From the NCBI GenBank assembly GCA_023254755.1, contig JALRKU010000216.1, forward strand, positions 1-21,796: a stretch of 21,796 nucleotides of DNA, in the 5' to 3' direction. This DNA is from Aeromicrobium sp. Lineage in GTDB: Bacteria; Actinomycetota; Actinomycetes; Propionibacteriales; Nocardioidaceae. The translations under genes and the position numbers were made by a program. Positions 14,304 through 21,119 of the stretch are shown piece after piece (the stretch's first letter is position 1; each line of letters starts with the position of its first letter). Below the pieces are notes generated by a model. The model made no database searches and was not told where the DNA came from. It worked only from the letters and a program-made list of their open reading frames with translations.

Positions 14304-15494
14304 GTGAAGTCCACTTCGGAGGTCGTCGCCGACATCACCCGGCGTCTGAGCCGGTCGTGGGCCGAGTACGCGGTCGAACAGGCCGGCGGCGCGGCCTCTG
14401 AGGTGTCGTGGCCGCATCCGTTCCCTCTCGGGCGGCCGAAGTCTGCGGAACTGGCATCCCGGTTCGGAGAGGTGACCCGCGAGGTCGCCGAGTGGCGGTC
14501 GTGGGCGAGTGACCGCGGCCTTCCGTTGCGCACGGAGTCACGACGGGTTGCGGGCACCGACCAGACGTTGCCGACCCACATCACGGTTCCCGACATCGCG
14601 AAGGCAGCCGCGCTCGTCGGCGGAGACTGGATCGACCGATTGGACCGCGCGAAGGCGAGGGCGAAGCTGCTACTAGCCGGGTTCCCGAACGCAGGCCGAC
14701 CCACTGGCGTGCTTCGTGCGAGCGATGAGTTCAGCGACGTCGACTTCGCGCTCCTTCTTGAGACTGCCGCCTGGTTCGCCGCAACCCCACCGGAAGTGCG
14801 TGCTGTCCTGACGCCTCGCCAGGTGCCAGTCGAGGGCCTTCACGCGAAGTGGTTGAACACCCGTCGCGGGCTGGTTGCCGAGCTCGCCGGACTTGACGAC
14901 CTAGGGCTGCTGCCGGCGCACCCGGCGCGCATTCACTTCACCTACCTCGACCCCGAGCACTTGGCTGCCGGTGGCCGCAGGCACGACTCGGCCAGCGTCG
15001 GTGACGTCGTGGCGCTGCCGTACGAGCCCGGCGTGGTGCTCATCAGCGAGAATAAGGACACCGCTGTCGGGTTCCCCCAAGTGCCCGGCGGTATCGCCGT
15101 CGAGGGCGCCGGGCGTGGCGCTTCTACGCATGCGGCATTCCCTTGGCTGTTCGAGGTTCCGGTCGTCGCGTACTGGGGCGACATGGACCCCGACGGCCTG
15201 GAGATCTTGAACGAGTTCCGCGGGGCCGGCCTGGTCACGGCCTCACTGCTCATGGATCCCGAGGCCTTCGAGGAGTGGGAGCGGTTTGGCACGAACGCCG
15301 ACCCTCAAGGGAAGTTGATCGGCCCACGGCCGCCGCGGCTGGTGGAGCACCTCACTCCGGGCGAGGCGCGCCTGTACGAGCAGTTGACGTCGGCCGAATG
15401 GGACCGGGTTCGACGCATCGAGCAGGAGCGCATTCCGCTGGCTGTAGCGCTAGAAGCGCTTCAATGTCTCTGCGCGAACTTGCAGCGACGGTAG
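14304..15494 (+). CDS. jetD: Wadjet anti-plasmid system nuclease JetD (DUF3322-DUF2220, Toprim fold)
   Basis: A 396-residue protein with a GTG start at 14304, preceded by GGAGGCGGAG and 28 nt after jetC. The N-terminal half (to about residue 190) is DUF3322-like (ADITRRLSRSWAEYAVEQ, WPHPFPLGRPK). The C-terminal half is the DUF2220/Toprim domain, related to topoisomerase VI A: the glutamate in VLISENKDTA (E249) and the acidic cluster YWGDMDPDG (D293, D295, D297) supply the metal-binding residues. In Wadjet, JetD cuts DNA stalled on by the JetABC loop extruder, destroying circular plasmids. All catalytic residues are present, so the system should be active. Stop is TAG, 48 nt before the right inverted repeat. 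Confidence 0.92.
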   Translation: MKSTSEVVADITRRLSRSWAEYAVEQAGGAASEVSWPHPFPLGRPKSAELASRFGEVTREVAEWRSWASDRGLPLRTESRRVAGTDQTLPTHITVPDIAKAAALVGGDWIDRLDRAKARAKLLLAGFPNAGRPTGVLRASDEFSDVDFALLLETAAWFAATPPEVRAVLTPRQVPVEGLHAKWLNTRRGLVAELAGLDDLGLLPAHPARIHFTYLDPEHLAAGGRRHDSASVGDVVALPYEPGVVLISENKDTAVGFPQVPGGIAVEGAGRGASTHAAFPWLFEVPVVAYWGDMDPDGLEILNEFRGAGLVTASLLMDPEAFEEWERFGTNADPQGKLIGPRPPRLVEHLTPGEARLYEQLTSAEWDRVRRIEQERIPLAVALEALQCLCANLQRR

Positions 15495-15505
15495 TACGAC
15501 CGCAC

Positions 15506-15523
15506 CGAAGGTCCGTTCCTTCG
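15506..15523 (+). terminator. Hairpin after jetD
   Basis: CGAAGG (15506-15511) and CCTTCG (15518-15523) are perfect 6-bp arms around TCCGTT, beginning 11 nt after the jetD stop. It is a plausible operon terminator without a long T-tract. Confidence 0.45.
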
Positions 15524-15542
15524 TCGGTCTCGGGCCGCACCA

Positions 15543-15569
15543 GTCGCGACACTCCCGTGGGATTCCGCA
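15543..15569 (-). repeat. Right 27-bp inverted repeat bounding the Wadjet cassette
   Basis: Reverse-complement partner of 8270-8296 with 26 of 27 positions matching; it begins GTCGCGACACTCC and its outer end reads TTCCGCA. It lies between the jetD terminator and the recQ promoter. No exact target-site duplication is seen outside the pair. Confidence 0.85.
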
Positions 15570-15617
15570 CCTCCGGCCCCTGTGGACCGGGGGCGTCGTC
15601 GTGTCCGGGCGGGTTGG

Positions 15618-15623
15618 TAGACA
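15618..15623 (+). promoter_or_regulatory. Candidate -10 element (TAGACA) for the RecQ-family gene
   Basis: TAGACA ends 6 nt before the GTG at 15630, the same leaderless spacing as at other genes here. The intervening GGCGGG is a possible but poorly spaced Shine-Dalgarno sequence. The right inverted repeat ends 48 nt upstream. Confidence 0.35.
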
Positions 15624-15629
15624 GGCGGG

Positions 15630-17765
15630 GTGAGCGACGCGCCGACCCCCACCGACCAAGCTGCCGTCCGTGAGGCGGCCGAGGCGCACCTGCGGGCCCT
15701 GGTCGGTCGCGACGACGTCCGCCTGCACGAGGACCAGTGGACCGCGGTCGAGGCGCTGGCGGTCGACCGCCGCCGTGCCCTGGTCGTGCAGCGCACCGGC
15801 TGGGGCAAGTCCGCCGTGTACTTCGTGGCCACGCTGCTGCTGCGCGCCGAGGGCGCCGGTCCCACCGTCATCGTGTCGCCGCTGCTGGCCCTCATGCGCA
15901 ACCAGATCGCGGCGGCCGAACGCGCGGGCGTGCGAGCGGTCACGGTCAACTCGACCAACACCGAGCAGTGGGACGCGATCCACGCGCAGATCCACGCCGG
16001 CGAGGTCGACGTCCTCCTCGTCAGCCCCGAGCGGCTCAACAACCCCGGCTTCCGCGACGAGGTGCTGCCGCGGCTGGCCGCCACGTGCGGTCTGTTGGTC
16101 GTCGACGAGGCGCACTGCATCTCCGACTGGGGTCACGACTTCCGCCCCGACTACCGGCGCATTCGCACGCTGCTGGCCGAGCTGCCGGCCGGCATCCCCG
16201 TGCTGGCCACCACCGCCACGGCCAACCAGCGGGTCACTCGCGACGTCGCGGAGCAGCTGGGGGTCGCGGCCGACGGCACCACCGATCGAGGCGAGGTCAC
16301 GGTGCTGCGGGGCACGCTCGACCGCGAGTCGCTGCACCTGGGGGTTGTCGACCTGCCTAGTGCCGAGCAGCGGCTGGCCTGGCTCGCCGACTTCCTGGCG
16401 CGGCAGGACCGCTCGGGCATCGTCTACTGCCTCACGGTCGCGGCCACGCAGGAGGTCGCCGGCTACTTGCGCGAGCGCGGCATCGCGGCGGCCGCCTACT
16501 CGGGGCAGACCGAGACCACCGAACGGCAGGCGCTCGAGTCCGACCTCGTCGAAGGACGCGTCACGGCGCTGATCGCGACCAGCGCTCTCGGCATGGGCTT
16601 CGACGCCACGCTCGGCTTCGTGGTCAACCTGGGTGCGCCCAGCTCGCCGGTCGCCTACTACCAGCAGGTCGGTCGCGCGGGTCGCGGCACCGACCACGCC
16701 ACCGTCGTGCTGCTGCCGCAGCCCGAGGACCGCGACATCTGGGCGTACTTCGCGTCGCTGGCCTTCCCGCCCGAGCGGCTCGTGCGCGACACGCTCGAGG
16801 TCCTCGCAGCCGAGGGGTCGTCCATGAGCACGCCGGCGCTCGAGACGCACGTCGACCTGTCGCGCAACCGGCTCGAGACCATGCTCAAGGTGCTCGACGT
16901 CGACGGCGCGGTCCGCCGGGTCCAGGGAGGCTGGGTCGCCACGGGAGTGCCGTGGTCGTACGACGCCGAGCGGTACCAGCGGGTCGACGAGGCTCGCCGG
17001 TCGGAGCAGCAGGCGATGCTCGCGTACCAGGCCACCGAGCAGTGCCGCATGCAGTTCCTGCGCGAGCAGCTCGACGACGAGGGTGCCGAGCCGTGCGGCC
17101 GGTGCGACCGCTGCGGCGGCCTCGACCTGGGTGTGAAGCTCGACGACGGCGCCGTGGCCGCGGCGCGCGACCGGCTGTCCCGTCCCGGCGTCGCGGTCGA
17201 GCCGCGCAAGATGTGGCCCACCGCGCTGGCTTCGCTGGGGCTCGACCTCAAGGGCCGCATCCGCGACGTCGCCGAGGAGGGCCGCGCGGTCGCCCGCCTC
17301 ACCGACCTCGGTCACGGGCAGTCGTTGCGGGCGCTGTTCCGCGACGACACCCCCGACGGTCCGGTGCCGCCGGCGCTGGGCCAGGCGCTGATGGCCGTCA
17401 TGAAGGACTGGTCGGCGTCGTGGTCTGCACGGCCGACGGTGGTGGTGCACGTCGACTCCGAGCGTCGGGCCAGCCTGGTCGCCGACCTCGCGGCCGGGTT
17501 GGCGAGCGTCATGCAGCTGCCCGTGGTCGGACGCGTCGCGATCGTCGACCCGCAGGTCGGTCCGGGACGCGGCCAGGCCAATTCGGCCCAGCGGGTCGCG
17601 GCGGTGCACCGACGCTTCGCGGTCGACGCCGACGTCGCCGGGCAGGCCGTGCTCCTGGTCGACGACCGCGTCACCACTGGCTGGACGCTGACGGTCGCGG
17701 CCCACCGGCTCCGTGAGGCCGGTGCGACCGCCGTCCTCCCGGTCGTGTTGGCTGTCGACGCCTGA
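15630..17765 (+). CDS. RecQ-family DNA helicase fused to a ComF-like phosphoribosyltransferase domain
   Basis: A 711-residue protein from a GTG at 15630. The helicase core (about 1-350) has VVQRTGWGKSAVYF with the ATP-binding lysine K60, a DEAH box in VVDEAHCISDWGHDFRPDY (159-162), TTATA, and ALGMGFD / YYQQVGRAGRG. A zinc-binding block follows with C472, C489, C492 and C495 (EQCRMQF, PCGRCDRCGG). Instead of a standard RQC-HRDC tail, the C-terminus (about 595-711) ends in VLLVDDRVTTGWT (D678, D679), the PRPP-loop signature of type I phosphoribosyltransferases, preceded by NSAQRVAAVHRRF, reminiscent of ComFC. It should unwind 3'-5' recombination or repair intermediates. The transferase reaction is unknown, but the loop is intact. 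This fusion occurs in actinobacteria. It is immediately outside the Wadjet cassette. Confidence 0.9.
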   Translation: MSDAPTPTDQAAVREAAEAHLRALVGRDDVRLHEDQWTAVEALAVDRRRALVVQRTGWGKSAVYFVATLLLRAEGAGPTVIVSPLLALMRNQIAAAERAGVRAVTVNSTNTEQWDAIHAQIHAGEVDVLLVSPERLNNPGFRDEVLPRLAATCGLLVVDEAHCISDWGHDFRPDYRRIRTLLAELPAGIPVLATTATANQRVTRDVAEQLGVAADGTTDRGEVTVLRGTLDRESLHLGVVDLPSAEQRLAWLADFLARQDRSGIVYCLTVAATQEVAGYLRERGIAAAAYSGQTETTERQALESDLVEGRVTALIATSALGMGFDATLGFVVNLGAPSSPVAYYQQVGRAGRGTDHATVVLLPQPEDRDIWAYFASLAFPPERLVRDTLEVLAAEGSSMSTPALETHVDLSRNRLETMLKVLDVDGAVRRVQGGWVATGVPWSYDAERYQRVDEARRSEQQAMLAYQATEQCRMQFLREQLDDEGAEPCGRCDRCGGLDLGVKLDDGAVAAARDRLSRPGVAVEPRKMWPTALASLGLDLKGRIRDVAEEGRAVARLTDLGHGQSLRALFRDDTPDGPVPPALGQALMAVMKDWSASWSARPTVVVHVDSERRASLVADLAAGLASVMQLPVVGRVAIVDPQVGPGRGQANSAQRVAAVHRRFAVDADVAGQAVLLVDDRVTTGWTLTVAAHRLREAGATAVLPVVLAVDA

Positions 17766-17836
17766 GTTCCACGGGTCCGGGCTCTCGTCGCAGCACGAGG
17801 GTGCGGGGTCACATGCCGAGCACGATGTGCGCGCCT

Positions 17837-17867
17837 CTGCACCTTCCCTGCGCTTCGAAAGGTGCAG
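17837..17867. terminator. Hairpin between convergent recQ-like and ABC1 genes
   Basis: CTGCACCTT (17837-17845) and AAGGTGCAG (17859-17867) are perfect 9-bp arms around 13 nt, in the 121-nt gap between convergent genes. Flanking GCGC at 17829-17832 and 17872-17875 could extend the structure. Probably a shared bidirectional terminator; the gap holds no gene. Confidence 0.55.
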
Positions 17868-17886
17868 GAGTGCGCAAATCTTGGCC

Positions 17887-19377
17887 TCAGGCGGGGACGG
17901 GCTCGGCGAAGAGGTCGGCGAAGCCTGAGTCGGGGTCGGCGAGCAGGTCGGCCAGGATGTCCTGCACGACCGCCAGGACGTCGGCGTCGGGGGCGACGGT
18001 CGCCGCGAACCCGCCCAGGTAGAGCAGGTTCTTGAAGAACAGCACCAGGTCCTTGGGCATCGTGAAGCCGTTGCGCGCCAGCACCTGCAGCAGGCGGCCG
18101 AGCGTGACACCGAGCTGGTCGAAGGTGACCTCGCCGTGAGCCCGGGCCTCGAGCAGGTCGAGCTCGGCCTGCAGCTCGGTCACGAGCGCAGCCGTGTCCG
18201 CCGAGTCGTCGATGGCCCCGAACGACTGCATCGCGGCGACCTGACCCGCGGCGTCCGAGGTCGCCCAGGCGGCCAGGTAGCGCACCAGGCTGCCGCGCTG
18301 CTGGTCGTCCAGGCGCCCCGTGATGCCGAAGTCGACCAGGCTGAAGCGACCGGTCGCAGGGTCGACCAGGACGTTGCCGGCGTGCAGGTCGCCGTGGAAC
18401 ACCCCGTGCTTCATGGTCGCCTCGATCACGGCGCGCACGCCCACCGACAGCAGTCGGTCGCCGTCGAGCCGGCCTGGACCGGACGGCTCGAGCCGGGCGT
18501 ACGACACGCCGGGCAGCCACTCCATGACCAGCAGTCGTTCGGTCACCATGCCCGGCACCGGGCGGGGCGTGACCATGTCGTCGGCGCCCAGCGCGTCGAG
18601 CACCGCGGCCGAGTCGGCCAGGTTGGCGGCCTCGAGGCGGAAGTCGAGCTCCTCCAGCGCCAGCTGGGCGAAGAGCTCGACGAAGCCCGACAGGTTCGCG
18701 GTGCGAGCACCGGCGCTGAAGCGCTCGGCGATCGCGACGGCGAGCGCCAGGGTCTCGACGTCGGAGCGGAAGCGTCGGCGCAGGCCCGGCCGGCGGACCT
18801 TCACCACCACCTCGGTGCCGTCGTCGAGCCGGCCGCGGTGCACCTGGCCGATGGACCCGGCGGCCAGCGGCTCGTCGTCGAGGTGGACGAGTCGGTGGTT
18901 CGAGCCGAGCTCGCGGTCGACGACCGCCCGGGCGACCCCGGGATCGAGCGGCGGCGCCTCGTCCCGGCACCACGCGAACGCCGAGACCCAGGCCGGCGGC
19001 AGCAGACCGTCGGCCGTCGCGATGAACTGGCCGAGCTTGACGTACGCCGGTCCACCGGCGCGGACCAGCCGCTGCGCACGCTCGATCGTGGCGGCGCTGG
19101 CGTTCGGCGGCTCGACGCGCAGGCCGACCGATGCCGCCGCGGCGGCGAGCAGCTGGAACGGGGCGTCGGGAGCAGCCGCGGTCACGACGCGCCATCCGGT
19201 CGACGCGAACGAGGCGATCGTGTCGGGCCAGATCCGCGGCCTCGCGAGTCGGCGGGCCTGCGCCGCGACCGCCTCCCGGCGGGGCCTGGCGTCGCGGTGC
19301 CAGCGGTGCGCCTGCTCCGTCAGGCCGGGGATCTCGGCGAGGCGGCGGGAGGCGTCGACGAGCTCGTGATCGAACAT
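17887..19377 (-). CDS. ABC1/UbiB (AarF)-family kinase-like protein
   Basis: A 496-residue member of the atypical UbiB kinase family. The KxGQ motif is YVKLGQFIAT (K114, Q117). The alanine-rich nucleotide loop PLAAGSIGQVH (170-180) replaces the glycine loop of ordinary kinases. Then come VVVKVRRP (K193), the catalytic HGDLHAGNVLVD (H328, D330, N335) and VDFGITG (DFG 349-351). All hallmark residues are intact. Family members act as ATPases supporting quinone or lipid metabolism at the membrane; a C-terminal hydrophobic pair, sometimes present in relatives, is not evident here. It ends with an acidic-hydrophobic tail DLFAEPVPA. No Shine-Dalgarno sequence precedes the ATG at 19377; a 17-bp palindrome lies exactly there, suggesting direct repression. 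It is downstream of, but separated by a strong hairpin from, the MFS gene. Confidence 0.9.
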   Translation of the reverse strand: MFDHELVDASRRLAEIPGLTEQAHRWHRDARPRREAVAAQARRLARPRIWPDTIASFASTGWRVVTAAAPDAPFQLLAAAAASVGLRVEPPNASAATIERAQRLVRAGGPAYVKLGQFIATADGLLPPAWVSAFAWCRDEAPPLDPGVARAVVDRELGSNHRLVHLDDEPLAAGSIGQVHRGRLDDGTEVVVKVRRPGLRRRFRSDVETLALAVAIAERFSAGARTANLSGFVELFAQLALEELDFRLEAANLADSAAVLDALGADDMVTPRPVPGMVTERLLVMEWLPGVSYARLEPSGPGRLDGDRLLSVGVRAVIEATMKHGVFHGDLHAGNVLVDPATGRFSLVDFGITGRLDDQQRGSLVRYLAAWATSDAAGQVAAMQSFGAIDDSADTAALVTELQAELDLLEARAHGEVTFDQLGVTLGRLLQVLARNGFTMPKDLVLFFKNLLYLGGFAATVAPDADVLAVVQDILADLLADPDSGFADLFAEPVPA

Positions 19378-19393
19378 GACATCGACGATGTCA
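19377..19393. promoter_or_regulatory. Perfect 17-bp palindrome overlapping the ABC1 start
   Basis: TGACATCG-A-CGATGTCA has 8-bp arms around a single central base. It covers the predicted -10 (CATCGT on the minus strand, 7 nt before the start), the predicted transcription start and the first base of the ATG. This fits an operator for a dimeric repressor; the regulator is not identifiable here. Confidence 0.5.
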
Positions 19394-19405
19394 CATGACC
19401 GTCGA

Positions 19406-19470
19406 CGCGGCGACGTCTGGTGGGTGTGGGCGTCCTCACGGAGCCCGTGACCTGCGCAGACGTCGCCGCG
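19406..19470 (-). terminator. Long nested hairpin after the DHA2 MFS gene
   Basis: A perfect 14-bp stem, 19406-19419 with 19457-19470, starts 6 nt after the transporter stop on the minus strand. Its 37-nt loop contains a second hairpin, TCACGG (19436-19441) / CCGTGA (19445-19450), with a 3-nt loop. It very likely ends MFS transcription before the ABC1 promoter. Confidence 0.6.
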
Positions 19471-19476
19471 ACGTGA

Positions 19477-20952
19477 TCAGTGCGACGCGACCGGCACCGT
19501 GTCGTCCTCCTCGTGGTGAGCGCGGGCCGGCGCGCGGCCGGGCAGCACGAGCGCCAGGACCACGACGACGAGCGACACCGCCGCGCTGACCCAGAAGGCC
19601 TTCTGCATGCCGCCGACGAACGCCGACTCCAGGCTCTGGCCGGCCTCGACCAGGTCGACCTGACGGGACGACAGCACGGTGATGGCGATCGCGGTGCCGA
19701 TGGCTCCGGCGATCTGCTGCAGCGCACCCAGCAGCGAGCTCGCGTGGGAGTAGAGCGCGGGCGGCACGGCGCCGAGGCCGATCGTGAACATCGGGGTGAA
19801 CACCGCCGCCAGGCTCACCATCAGCAGCACGTGGATCGCGAGGACCACGGGGTACGGCGTCTCGAGGCCGATCCGCGCGAACAGCACGAGACCGAGCGTG
19901 ATGCCGACGGCACCGGGGATCACCAACGGGCGACCGCCGACGCGGTCGAAGGCCTTGCCGACCTGCGGGCCGAGCAGACCCATCGCCAGGCCGCCCGGCA
20001 TCATCAGCAGACCGGTCTGGAGCGTGCTGAGTCCGCGGGCGTCCTGCAGGTACAGCGGCAGCAGGATCATCGATCCCAGGAAGCCCATGAAGGCGACCGA
20101 CATGAGCACCAGCGACAGCGTGTAGGTGCGGTGCGTCAGGGTGCGCAGGTCCAGCAGCGGGCGGTCGACGCGCTGCAGCAGGAGCTGGCGGACCACGAAC
20201 AGCGCCACGACCGCGAGACCGCCGCCGATGAGGACGGCCGGGGCGACCGGCTGGTCCTCGGCCCCGATGAGGCTGAGGCCGTAGACCAGGCTGCCGAAGC
20301 CGATGGCCGACGCGACGACGCTCGGCACGTCGATCGATCCGGCGACGGGCTCGCCGACGTTGCGCAGGCTGCGCAGCCCGGCGCCCGCGATGGTCATCGC
20401 CAGCGGCAGCACCAGCAGGAAGATCCATCGCCAGGACAGCAGGTCCAGGATCACGCCGGACACGGCGGGCCCGAGTGCCGGGGCGACCGACATGGCGAGA
20501 GTGACGTTGCCCATGACGCGTCCGCGGTCGCTCTCGGGGACCAACGACATCAAGGTGGTCATCAGCAGCGGCATCATCACCGCGGTGCCCGCGGCCTGCA
20601 CGATGCGGCCCACGACGAGCAGCCAGAAGGCCGACGCCGGGGTCGCGGCCGCGATGACCGTGCCGACGCAGAACACCGTCATCGCGACGGCGAACGCCTG
20701 ACGGGTCGTGACGCGCTGGAGGAACCAGCCGGTGACGGGGATGACGACGGCCATCGTCAGCATGAAGGCCGTGGTCAGCCACTGCGCGTCGCGCGTGGTG
20801 ACGGCGAAGTGCTCCATCAGGTCGGGGATCGCGTTGATCATGATCGTCTCGTTGAGGATCACGACGAACGTGGCGGCGACGAGCCAGCGCAGCACCGCCA
20901 TGTCGGCCGGTGACGTGCGCGCGTCGGCGGCGGTGGGAGAAGTCGGGTTCAT
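19477..20952 (-). CDS. DHA2-family (EmrB/QacA-like) MFS drug efflux transporter
   Basis: A 491-residue protein with about 14 hydrophobic segments, the DHA2 topology. Conserved blocks include VVILNETIMINAIPDLMEHF in helix 1, WLTTAFMLTMAVVIPVTGWF in helix 2 and the antiporter motif C region VAPALGPAVSGVILDLLSWRWIF around helix 5. It should use the proton gradient to export hydrophobic compounds or drugs; substrate not deducible. The C-terminal tail is polar and histidine/acid-rich (PARAHHEEDDTVP). The start is the ATG at 20952; upstream on the minus strand GAGGAAG provides a ribosome binding site. No dedicated regulator gene is adjacent; it is divergent from an NRAMP gene across 167 nt. Confidence 0.92.
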   Translation of the reverse strand: MNPTSPTAADARTSPADMAVLRWLVAATFVVILNETIMINAIPDLMEHFAVTTRDAQWLTTAFMLTMAVVIPVTGWFLQRVTTRQAFAVAMTVFCVGTVIAAATPASAFWLLVVGRIVQAAGTAVMMPLLMTTLMSLVPESDRGRVMGNVTLAMSVAPALGPAVSGVILDLLSWRWIFLLVLPLAMTIAGAGLRSLRNVGEPVAGSIDVPSVVASAIGFGSLVYGLSLIGAEDQPVAPAVLIGGGLAVVALFVVRQLLLQRVDRPLLDLRTLTHRTYTLSLVLMSVAFMGFLGSMILLPLYLQDARGLSTLQTGLLMMPGGLAMGLLGPQVGKAFDRVGGRPLVIPGAVGITLGLVLFARIGLETPYPVVLAIHVLLMVSLAAVFTPMFTIGLGAVPPALYSHASSLLGALQQIAGAIGTAIAITVLSSRQVDLVEAGQSLESAFVGGMQKAFWVSAAVSLVVVVLALVLPGRAPARAHHEEDDTVPVASH

Positions 20953-20976
20953 GAGGCTTCCTCGGGTCGGATGGAG

Positions 20977-21086
20977 TGGTTCTCACCAGGTCCACGAACG
21001 GCGACCGCCGGATACGACACCGACCGCTCAGGAGATTCTCAACCGCGACGAACAGAGGATTGTTCCGCGGGCCGAGAACCAGGTCC
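20977..21086. repeat. Repeated motif in the MFS/mntH intergenic region
   Basis: TGGTTCTC (20977-20984) is the reverse complement of GAGAACCA (21074-21081), and ACCAGGTCC occurs directly at 20985-20993 and 21078-21086. The two composite sites lie near each divergent start, so a shared regulator binding both ends of the gap is possible. The 167-nt gap holds no gene. Confidence 0.3.
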
Positions 21087-21107
21087 TGCGCGGCCGAAGG
21101 CGCCTGG

Positions 21108-21113
21108 AAGACT
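21108..21113 (+). promoter_or_regulatory. Candidate -10 element (AAGACT) for mntH
   Basis: AAGACT ends 6 nt before the ATG at 21120, matching the leaderless spacing seen elsewhere in the window. No well-placed Shine-Dalgarno sequence exists. The -35 region is unclear. Confidence 0.35.
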
Positions 21114-21119
21114 GGGCGG

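Noticed and set aside
15570..15629. Clean target-site duplication outside the inverted repeats
   Set aside because: The bases directly outside the two repeats (GCCCC on the left, CCTCC on the right) do not match; only a weak, displaced 9 of 10 match was found.
15630..17765. RecQ-family gene as a fifth Wadjet component
   Set aside because: It lies outside the right repeat with its own start signature and core-like codon use, and Wadjet has no RecQ partner that I know of.
15450..18110. Very long minus-strand open frame opposite the RecQ-family gene
   Set aside because: It crosses the jetD end, the right repeat and the recQ/ABC1 boundary; composition is antisense-like and the plus strand has unmistakable helicase motifs.
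19480..20913. Long plus-strand open frame opposite the DHA2 transporter
   Set aside because: Rich in R/H/D/Q with no domain pattern; it is the antisense shadow of a clear 14-TM protein in GC-rich DNA.
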